Positions 54,432-61,232 of a stretch of 64,000 nt of DNA are shown piece by piece. The translations under genes and the position numbers were made by a program. This DNA comes from Nitrospira_D sp035465795. Lineage in GTDB: Bacteria > Nitrospirota > Nitrospiria > Nitrospirales > Nitrospiraceae. Below the pieces are notes generated by a model that was not told the DNA's origin, searched no databases, and saw only the letters and a program-made list of their open reading frames with translations. The DNA is taken from NCBI RefSeq assembly GCF_049546785.1, contig NZ_JBMWAN010000004.1:186001-250000 (forward strand). The letters are read 5' to 3'. Each line of letters begins with the position of its first letter. Within the stretch, counting starts at the first letter, position 1.

Positions 54432-54617
54432 GTGTCAGCGCCTCACAACAGAAACACGACAGACTTCATACTAATCGAAAGGGGAGGACAAAAGGAAGGC
54501 GACGAAGCGACCGGTCCGAGCCTGCACCGGCCGGATAGCCGCGACAGATTGGAGTGAATCCGGAATGAGAGATGACGGCACCAGACATACCCTACCGGAC
54601 CGCCGATAGGCCGCCTG

Positions 54618-55478
54618 CTACAGCTTCTTTCGAATCTCTTTCCACTCTTTCGCAATCATCGCTTTGCGGGGAATGTCGCCCTTTGCCGGCTCGGGCACCA
54701 TCACCGCATCAAGCCGCCGCTGCAGAAAGGCTTCAGCAAAGGCTCTGGTGCGGCCGATGCCTGTCTTGACGGTTTTCCACCCGGCGGCATGCCACTCATC
54801 GATCTTCGCCCCCAGCGCCTGCTCGCCCGGAGGAAGCACCACGACATACCCGGTCGGGAACTTGTGGGTCTTCAGCCATTCTCTTGCTGCAGTCTGTTGT
54901 TGAAATCCATCCTCCCCGGGCGCCGAAGGGACCACATAGATGACGCGGTAGTAGAACTGCGTCAGTTTGGCGAGCTCGTCGGCCGCATCGGGCATCGGCG
55001 TCCGGTCGGACTCCCCCTGGATGCCGAAACCTGGCAAGGGACTTGGCGCCTGCGGCTCTTCCACCAGCGCCGACATTTCAATGGCAATGATCGGATTCCG
55101 CCGTTCCCAGACCACCAGGTTCGCCCGGCCCTCCGCCGGTCCGACTCGCGGACTGTCGCCGACTCGAACCTGCACGGCCACAACTCCCTGCGCCTTCGGG
55201 GTGTAGGACAGGAAGGCCGTCCCGTCTCCGCCGGTCATCCCCGTGGCTGCCACATGCCCGTTGACCACCAGCTCGAGCGGTTCTCCCCCCATTCCCGCAT
55301 TCATCACGAATCCCTTTGAAACCAGCCTGGCTTCGATGGTCACAGGCTGATTGGGCGAGGCCAGACCGTCTTTCACGAGCACGGTCGCAGCCAGCTTCTC
55401 CGCGGCGGCGCCGTCATACGCGGGCCATGTGAGAATCAGGAATGAGAGAAGGGAGGCCCTGCGGAAGAGGGACATCAT
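54618..55478 (-). CDS. Exported protein with an Ig-like domain and a HAD-like C-terminal part
   Basis: 286 residues. The start at 55478 follows GAGGCCC; earlier in-frame ATGs exist. A signal peptide (LSFLILTWPAYDGAAAE) precedes a beta sandwich (VLVKDGLASPNQPVTIEARL, GTAFLSYTPKAQGVVAVQVR). The C-terminal half (KTHKFPTGYVVVLPPGEQAL, KTVKTGIGRTRAFAEAFLQR) resembles the C-terminal part of HAD-like proteins with a DUF4172-like context, but the catalytic aspartate pair is not evident. Function is unknown. Confidence 0.6.
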   Translation of the reverse strand: MMSLFRRASLLSFLILTWPAYDGAAAEKLAATVLVKDGLASPNQPVTIEARLVSKGFVMNAGMGGEPLELVVNGHVAATGMTGGDGTAFLSYTPKAQGVVAVQVRVGDSPRVGPAEGRANLVVWERRNPIIAIEMSALVEEPQAPSPLPGFGIQGESDRTPMPDAADELAKLTQFYYRVIYVVPSAPGEDGFQQQTAAREWLKTHKFPTGYVVVLPPGEQALGAKIDEWHAAGWKTVKTGIGRTRAFAEAFLQRRLDAVMVPEPAKGDIPRKAMIAKEWKEIRKKL

Positions 55479-55537
55479 GGGCCTCATTACCATAGACATG
55501 ACTGTGAGAAGGACAGGAATTGCCCAACCAGAACCGG

Positions 55538-56005
55538 TCACGCCTTCAAGGCGGCCAGGACTTCATCGACGTGCCCCGTAACCTTTACCTTCCGGAAAAT
55601 CGCCTTGAGCAGACCTTTTTGATCGATCACAAAGGTGCTGCGCTCGATGCCCCAATACTTCTTGCCGTACATGCTTTTTTCTTTATAGACCCCGTAGGCG
55701 TTCGCCACGGTCTTCTGTTCGTCGCTGAGCAGCGTGAACGGCAGGCTGAATTTCTTGATGAACTTCTGGTGAGAGGCCTGCCCGTCAAAACTTACCCCCA
55801 CGACAACGGCCCCGGCCTTCTTGATCGGCGCCATCGAATCCCGGAAATCACAGGACTCCTGCGTACATCCTGGCGTATCGTCCTTCGGATAGAAATACAG
55901 CACCACCTGCTTCCCCTTGAAGTCCTTCAAGGACACCGTCTTGCCGTCCTGATCGGGCAATGACAACTCCGGGGCCTTCTCTCCGATCGCCAATTCCTTG
56001 TTCAT
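55538..56005 (-). CDS. bcp: Thioredoxin-dependent peroxiredoxin, Bcp type
   Basis: 155 residues from an ATG with GAGGAG upstream. LYFYPKDDTPGCTQESCDFRD carries the peroxidatic cysteine in TPGCT and the resolving cysteine five residues later, the standard Bcp/PrxQ pair. KYWGIERSTFVIDQKG follows. It reduces peroxides using thioredoxin in the cytoplasm. It stands separately from neighbours. Confidence 0.95.
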   Translation of the reverse strand: MNKELAIGEKAPELSLPDQDGKTVSLKDFKGKQVVLYFYPKDDTPGCTQESCDFRDSMAPIKKAGAVVVGVSFDGQASHQKFIKKFSLPFTLLSDEQKTVANAYGVYKEKSMYGKKYWGIERSTFVIDQKGLLKAIFRKVKVTGHVDEVLAALKA

Positions 56006-56067
56006 CCTGAGCTCCTCTAATCCGCTCCGCGCTCCAAGTGTCGACAATCCACCCACCCACCCTTGCG

Positions 56068-56532
56068 CTATCGCCCACCCATTCCACCCATTCCGCCACG
56101 CCGATTGGGGTTCTGAGGGGCGGCGACTTTCTTCTCTTCCGACTCGGGATTGCCATACGGCGACAGCGCCGGTGAGTCCCAGATGATCTTATCACCCGGC
56201 GCGAAATTCGCCGCCTCGATAAACTGCCTCCGCGCCGCCTCGGTCTCGCCCAGCGCATTGAGGGCCAGGGCATAGTTGTAATGAGCCGGGCCCGACTGAG
56301 GCGCCGCCGCCACCGTCTGCGCGAAATACTTCTTGGCTTCGTCGAACTCGCCGGCCTGATAGGCGTGAGTTCCCTGCTCGTTCAAGCTGATGGCCTGCTG
56401 AGGGGCGCCGGACTCCAGAGGCAGGGGCACCAGCTGCTTGACTTTGCTCTTGGTGCAGGCGCCCGTCCCAAGCAGCAACACGAGGACGCCCAACAGAGCC
56501 AGATAGCTTGTCACCCGCCCCCGCACCATCAT
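56068..56532 (-). CDS. TPR-containing lipoprotein
   Basis: 154 residues from an ATG at 56532. GTGAC forms a lipobox. One or two TPR units follow (LNEQGTHAYQAGEFDEAKKY, GPAHYNYALALNALGETEAA), then IEAANFAPGD and a glycine/methionine-rich end (GGMGGMGGR). It starts four bases after the stop of the DUF507 gene, so they may be co-transcribed. Confidence 0.75.
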   Translation of the reverse strand: MMVRGRVTSYLALLGVLVLLLGTGACTKSKVKQLVPLPLESGAPQQAISLNEQGTHAYQAGEFDEAKKYFAQTVAAAPQSGPAHYNYALALNALGETEAARRQFIEAANFAPGDKIIWDSPALSPYGNPESEEKKVAAPQNPNRRGGMGGMGGR

Positions 56533-56536
56533 GCCC

Positions 56537-56812
56537 TCAACCCCTGCTGTGTTTCCGCAGCTCTTCTTCGAAGGTTTTCCGATACAGCACCTCCCACTCG
56601 GAACTGCCTTCAACAATCCCCCGCGAATAGGAGGAGAGCTTGGCTCTGACCTTCCGGTCGATCTCTTCTTCCTGCGCCAGCTCCGCCGCCAGAATCTTCT
56701 TGATGTCCTTCAGCACCGGCCCGTCCGTGCTGTTCATCTTAACCAGGGGGCTTTTCTTCACCGCCTGAAGGATAATGTGCGAGAGATGGCTGACTTTATC
56801 TTCACTCAACAT
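56537..56812 (-). CDS. DUF507 family protein (first copy)
   Basis: 91 residues from an ATG at 56812. MLSEDKVSHLSHIILQAVKK is the standard N-terminus of DUF507, followed by a helix bundle ending EWEVLYRKTFEEELRKHSRG. Function is unknown. A second copy lies 87 bases upstream at 56900-57181, and a TPR lipoprotein lies downstream. Confidence 0.8.
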   Translation of the reverse strand: MLSEDKVSHLSHIILQAVKKSPLVKMNSTDGPVLKDIKKILAAELAQEEEIDRKVRAKLSSYSRGIVEGSSEWEVLYRKTFEEELRKHSRG

Positions 56813-56899
56813 ATCTGCAACTCGCGTGATGGGTGATGGGTAATCCGTGGCAGGCACTCAGGAGGCGGCCTCAACTTAACACCGTTCACCTATCGCTCC

Positions 56900-57181
56900 T
56901 CACAAGATAATGCCCCGCTCGCGAACCAGCTTTTGCTTAATCATCGTGAACATCTTGTGATAATCGACCTGCCCCTGCTCGATTTGCTTTTCGTACGCCT
57001 TGAGCATCTGCCGCACTTCCGCATTCAACCTGTCTTCAATCGACAGCTCACCGGTAATCGCCTGATCAAGGGCGTCGACGAAGGCCTTGCGATCCCCCGC
57101 GATCTCCAGATGGCCGTCCTGCTGCAACCGTGTCGCGAGAGATTCGGCCATATGCCGGACTCGTTCTTTCGAGAGCCGCAT
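56900..57181 (-). CDS. DUF507 family protein (second copy)
   Basis: 93 residues from an ATG at 57181. MRLSKERVRHMAESLATRLQ matches DUF507; the end QVDYHKMFTMIKQKLVRERG is the conserved tail. It is distinct from the copy at 56537 but clearly related. It begins four bases after the cyclophilin-like gene stop. Confidence 0.8.
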   Translation of the reverse strand: MRLSKERVRHMAESLATRLQQDGHLEIAGDRKAFVDALDQAITGELSIEDRLNAEVRQMLKAYEKQIEQGQVDYHKMFTMIKQKLVRERGIIL

Positions 57182-57185
57182 CGGT

Positions 57186-57569
57186 TTACACGCGCTCCAC
57201 ACGAATGGTCGGCGCTTCCATGACCCGGCGCAATTGCGTCGCATCGCCGACGATCTTCCCGATGACATTGACGCGATCAGCCGGCACAGGGTCCGGCCCC
57301 ATGCTCATCGGTGTCCGGCCGAAGAAAATCGCCAGCACCTGCCCCGCTCCCCAGAAGGCCACATCGCCGATCTTGACCTGATTCGTCGCCGTCTCCCGAT
57401 AATCCTTCACACCGGGAAGCTTGAAATAGAACTCTTCCCCCCACGTATTCATTGGCGCGTCGACCGGCAGCGCGGCAAAGACCTCGCCGGCCGTTTTGGA
57501 CGACTTCAGTTCCGCTTCGAGTTGAATCCCCCCGACCGTGATGCGAATCCGCCTGGCTGGTTCTGTCAT
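57186..57569 (-). CDS. Cyclophilin-like (TM1367-type) domain protein
   Basis: 127 residues from an internal ATG at 57569; the frame upstream looks noncoding. RIRITVGGIQLEAELKSSKT, FAALPVDAPMNTWGEEFYFK, DVAFWGAGQVLAIFFGRTPM and NVIGKIVGDATQLRRVM fit the cyclophilin-like beta barrel of the TM1367 family. No isomerase residues are required for this family. It begins the minus-strand run that includes the DUF507 pair. Confidence 0.75.
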   Translation of the reverse strand: MTEPARRIRITVGGIQLEAELKSSKTAGEVFAALPVDAPMNTWGEEFYFKLPGVKDYRETATNQVKIGDVAFWGAGQVLAIFFGRTPMSMGPDPVPADRVNVIGKIVGDATQLRRVMEAPTIRVERV

Positions 57570-57708
57570 GACGTGCGCCGATCCCGATGTGATATAAGGC
57601 AATCGCGGCGGAAACCGCCGACGAAAGCGGACTCTAACCGGTCTCCTCTTCTGAAATCAAGGCGACGGAGTAGCACCGCCATTGCGCATCCTGCTAGAAT
57701 CCCGGCGG

Positions 57709-58515
57709 ATGTTGACCTCTACCTTTGTCCTGTTGTCAGGTGTCGGACCAGCGACCGAACGCCGTTTCTGGCAGGACGGCCTGTTGACCTGGGAACACTT
57801 CCTCCGGCAGCCCCGGATCGCCGGTCTCTCTCCGCACCGTAAACAGTGGTACGACGCCGAGCTCACCCTGGCCCAGACCCAGTTTGATGCCGGCCATCTC
57901 CCCTATTTCGCCTCCCGCCTTCCCGGCCGGGAACATTGGCGGTTTTTTCCGCTCTATCCGTCGCGAACCCTGTACCTCGATATCGAAACCACCGGCACCT
58001 CGCCCCAGGACGGCGAGGTCACGGTCGTCGGCCTGCATCGCAACGGAGAAACGATCAGCCTGGTCCGGGGAGAGAATCTGACCTTGGACCGGCTGCAAGC
58101 CGAACTGGACCAATGCGATCTGCTGGTGACATTTTTCGGATCCAGCTTCGACGTCCCCTACCTGCGGGCGAAATTCCCCCGGCTCAGGTTCCCCCTGCCC
58201 CACTTCGACCTTTGCTTTGCCGCCCGCCGTGTGGGACGCCGAGGCGGGCTGAAACAGATCGAGCAGGAGGTCGGCATCGAGCGGGCCTCGTCGTTGCGCG
58301 GGCTCGACGGCTGGGACGCCGTTCGCTTGTGGGCCGGCTGGTGCGCCGGGGATGCGGCAGCCCTTGAGTTGCTGCGGGCCTACAATGCCGCCGACACCGC
58401 GAACCTCGTCCCGCTGGCCCATCTGCTGTATGACGAAATGCTCACGCGTTTCGGTCCACCCTCAGCCGACGGATTTACTTCACTCGCCAGCCTCCGGCAG
58501 GGATCACCCGCATGA
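57709..58515 (+). CDS. RNase H-fold exonuclease-like protein (YprB-type)
   Basis: 268 residues. The acidic motif TLYLDIETTGTSPQDGEV carries the DIE catalytic pair; VTFFGSSFDVPYLRAKFP and HFDLCFAARRVGRRGGLKQI follow, with a final DAVRLWAGWCAGDAAALE and YNAADTANLVPLA carrying the last aspartate. This matches the YprB family of predicted DnaQ-like nucleases. The start is chosen at the first well-placed ATG; TTG at 57682 is the alternative. It is coupled to the next gene (ATGA). Confidence 0.8.
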   Translation: MLTSTFVLLSGVGPATERRFWQDGLLTWEHFLRQPRIAGLSPHRKQWYDAELTLAQTQFDAGHLPYFASRLPGREHWRFFPLYPSRTLYLDIETTGTSPQDGEVTVVGLHRNGETISLVRGENLTLDRLQAELDQCDLLVTFFGSSFDVPYLRAKFPRLRFPLPHFDLCFAARRVGRRGGLKQIEQEVGIERASSLRGLDGWDAVRLWAGWCAGDAAALELLRAYNAADTANLVPLAHLLYDEMLTRFGPPSADGFTSLASLRQGSPA

Positions 58516-59255
58516 GCGCGTGGGTGGGAGCCGCACGGAGCGAGATCGGCCTGGTGCGCCGGATGAATCAAGATTGTCTTGCCGCGATCGATCCGCTCGG
58601 TTTCTGGGCCGTTGCCGACGGCATGGGCGGGCATGCCGGAGGAGAGATTGCGGCACAGGCCGCGATTGCGACCGCAAGCGCACACATCGAACAGGTTGCC
58701 GCCAACGGCCTCGGTTCGCCGCAGGACACACTGAGGGATCTCATGACCGCGGCCCACCAGACCGTGCGGGACCGGGCACAACGAGATCCGGCCCTCAAGC
58801 ATATGGGGACCACGCTCGTCGCCCTGTTGCTCACACCCCACCCGACGGCGGTCGCCCACATCGCCCACCTCGGGGACAGCCGCGCCTACCTCTACCGCGA
58901 CACGATCCTGACTCCGCTGACACGCGATCACACGATGATCGAACGCTATCTCGCCCGCGGGATTCTGACACCGGCCGCCGCCAGGACTCATCCTGACCGT
59001 CATGTCCTGACCAAGGCCATCGGGATCTCGCCCACGGCCACGCCTGACATTACTTCACATCCACTTCAGCCTGACGACCTTTTGGTCTTATGCTCCGACG
59101 GATTGACCAAGATGATTGAGGACCAGGATATCGCCGCACTCATGGCCCGATCCGGCGGCGATCCTGTTCGGGCCTGCGACGCGCTGATCGAGGAATCCCT
59201 CGCGCGCGGCGGCGAAGACAATGTGACAGTCATCGTCGTCGGCCAGCGCCGTTGA
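58512..59255 (+). CDS. PP2C-type serine/threonine phosphatase (PrpC/Stp-like)
   Basis: 247 residues. PP2C motifs are in order: RRMNQDCLAAID, AVADGMGGHAGGEIAAQAAI (DG and G), GTTLVALLLT, HLGDSRAYLYRD, LTRDHTMIE, VLTKAIGI and DLLVLCSDGLTKMIED, then GGEDNVTVIVV. The aspartates bind two metal ions. It should reverse protein phosphorylation. A partner kinase is not in this window. The start overlaps the nuclease stop. Confidence 0.93.
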   Translation: MSAWVGAARSEIGLVRRMNQDCLAAIDPLGFWAVADGMGGHAGGEIAAQAAIATASAHIEQVAANGLGSPQDTLRDLMTAAHQTVRDRAQRDPALKHMGTTLVALLLTPHPTAVAHIAHLGDSRAYLYRDTILTPLTRDHTMIERYLARGILTPAAARTHPDRHVLTKAIGISPTATPDITSHPLQPDDLLVLCSDGLTKMIEDQDIAALMARSGGDPVRACDALIEESLARGGEDNVTVIVVGQRR

Positions 59256-59336
59256 CAACGTTACAGCCCGCGTGTAGCCTTCCAACGATGCTGGTGACGC
59301 ACACATTCCCGCTCATTTTCCTGTAGAAGGCCGTTC

Positions 59337-59807
59337 ATGCCGGACAACTCTTGGCCCATCGTGGCCGGTACAGGCTTCCTGTGCTGCATGCTCGCTATCG
59401 TCGTCCCTTCTTCCGCGACGGCTCAGTCTTCTCCGCCCGTCCGCCCGCCGGCGAACGCGGCTCCGGCCTCAACCGTCCCCGACCTGAGCGGAGAATGGGA
59501 CGTGCTCGAAGTGGAAGACGACAAACGCTACAAGGCGACGCTGGACAAAGCCGGCAATGGCCCCTATACCCAGCATGGCGGGCGCTTTACGACGACGAAG
59601 ATTGCGGATCGCCTCTGGCAAGGGACGTGGCAACAGCCCGGCAATGATCGTGAAGGCGGATTCGAACTCCTGCTGTCGGAAGACGGGACTCAGGCCAAAG
59701 GCGCCTGGTGGTACACCCGAGTGGGCACCCACAAGAACATTCCCCCTCGTGAGCATGGAGGGTCATACCAGTGGAAACGGCTGACTCCGGTGCCGCCGGC
59801 TCAATGA
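59337..59807 (+). CDS. Exported protein of unknown function
   Basis: 156 residues with a signal peptide ending SSATAQS. A proline-rich linker precedes a beta-rich domain (DLSGEWDVLEVEDDKRYKAT, IADRLWQGTWQQPGNDREGG, KGAWWYTRVGTHKN), lipocalin-like in appearance. I do not recognise the family. It is followed closely by the copper-site-like protein. Confidence 0.6.
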   Translation: MPDNSWPIVAGTGFLCCMLAIVVPSSATAQSSPPVRPPANAAPASTVPDLSGEWDVLEVEDDKRYKATLDKAGNGPYTQHGGRFTTTKIADRLWQGTWQQPGNDREGGFELLLSEDGTQAKGAWWYTRVGTHKNIPPREHGGSYQWKRLTPVPPAQ

Positions 59808-59890
59808 ACCCGGCATTCCATCCTTTCGATTCGACCTTCCCCGCTCCAGTTCCCTGCTCTCAACTCGACCCGGCACATTGTGCTAGAGGT

Positions 59891-60892
59891 ATGATGTTCT
59901 GGATTCTCACCATACTTGTTTCCCTTGCGTTTAGCCCGGCTGCGCTGGCCGATGGAGGGCATGATTCCCAAGCCGTCCCCACGCTCAAGAACCAAACGAC
60001 CACCAGCGCGATTATCACCGATAACACGGTCACGTTGACCTTCGGGCCGATCGACCTCCCGACAAGCCACGATGGGGAACTGGCGGCCTCCATGCCGAAG
60101 CATCAGTTTCAACTGCCGAAGGATATGTACATGATCGGGTACAAATCCGCCGTGTTCACGAAGGACGGCCGGGAACTGCCGAGAAATTACCTCCACCATA
60201 TTCTGATGCTCAACAACGACAAGCCCAACGTGTCCTGCCCGGGCGAGCCGCTCTTCTTTGCCGGCGCGGGGCTGGAAATGACGGAGACCCACTTTCCAGA
60301 CGGCTATGGCGTCAAACTCGCCAAAGGCGAGCACTTGATGTCGATTGTGGCCTTCTACCACAAGGCGCCGCCGACCAAGGATGTGATGGCCACGTTCACC
60401 ATGTACATGGCACCGGCTGATAAGCCGGTGAAGGAAATGGACGTCTATCAAGTCGGCGTCAATGTCGTCTGCTATAGCAAGTTCGGCCAGCGCGGCGCCG
60501 ACCAAACCGACGAAGGGATCGAGATCAAGCCGGGCGTGCAGGTCCATCGCGCGCCGCTCAAGTTCCTCATGGACGGCTGCGTGAAGTTCGCCTACCCGCA
60601 CGGCCACGACGAACTCCTGATGATCGCGCTCGAAGACACAACGAACCAGCAGACGTTATTGCGAACGGTCCCCGACGTCGATCTCACAGGCGCCTTCAGG
60701 GAGTTTCACCCGCACCAGGTCTATACAAGCAGCAGCGGCTTCTCCGTCCTGCAGGCGAACGACTATGAAATGGTGATGGTCCATCATCATCCCCTGCAGA
60801 GTACGGCACTCCAGCACGGCATGGGCAACTACCTCCTCTACATGACGCCGGGGGCCTGTCCGTCACCGAAGACCGCCCCGTCTCCACAGTAG
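59891..60892 (+). CDS. Exported PHM-like/SURNod19-like copper-site candidate
   Basis: 333 residues from an ATG at 59891 preceded by AGAGGT; a signal peptide follows (SLAFSPAALADGG). YLHHILMLNNDKPNVSC supplies a His-His pair in the position used by the first copper of PHM-type monooxygenases; later HPHQVYTSSSGFSV and MVMVHHHP add more histidines. It also has AGAGLEMTETHFPDGYGVKL. Copper binding and oxygenase activity are inferred from this arrangement only. A plain stress-type exported protein is the alternative. Confidence 0.55.
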   Translation: MMFWILTILVSLAFSPAALADGGHDSQAVPTLKNQTTTSAIITDNTVTLTFGPIDLPTSHDGELAASMPKHQFQLPKDMYMIGYKSAVFTKDGRELPRNYLHHILMLNNDKPNVSCPGEPLFFAGAGLEMTETHFPDGYGVKLAKGEHLMSIVAFYHKAPPTKDVMATFTMYMAPADKPVKEMDVYQVGVNVVCYSKFGQRGADQTDEGIEIKPGVQVHRAPLKFLMDGCVKFAYPHGHDELLMIALEDTTNQQTLLRTVPDVDLTGAFREFHPHQVYTSSSGFSVLQANDYEMVMVHHHPLQSTALQHGMGNYLLYMTPGACPSPKTAPSPQ

Positions 60893-61232
60893 GGAGGATC
60901 GTTTCAGGGGGAAGGCCCCAGATGGCGTACCGGCCCCCATGGGTCCCTGCCCGTTCCCCTCATACCGTCCAAAATTGTTCGTCCAGGAACATCCACTTCC
61001 CCCTCATCCCCCTACGAAAGAAGAGCGGATTCCCCTGCAGTGATGCTGTGATTTTGACGCATGTGTATGGTATTTAGGACCCTGGGCCGGCACGGAACAA
61101 GGGTATGCGCCGGTCATGGATCATGCGCGCGAGATCGTGCAGACCCGCCATCCGCGCGCAGAGGAGTCGGAGGACTCTGCATGCCTCTGGGACTCGGCTG
61201 ATTCGGCTTACCCAGAAACACGGAATTAGTAC
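60893..61232. other. Intergenic region before the large multi-domain gene
   Basis: About 340 bases. A TTGACG at 61053 lacks a properly spaced -10. No gene, repeat or terminator is evident. Confidence 0.4.
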
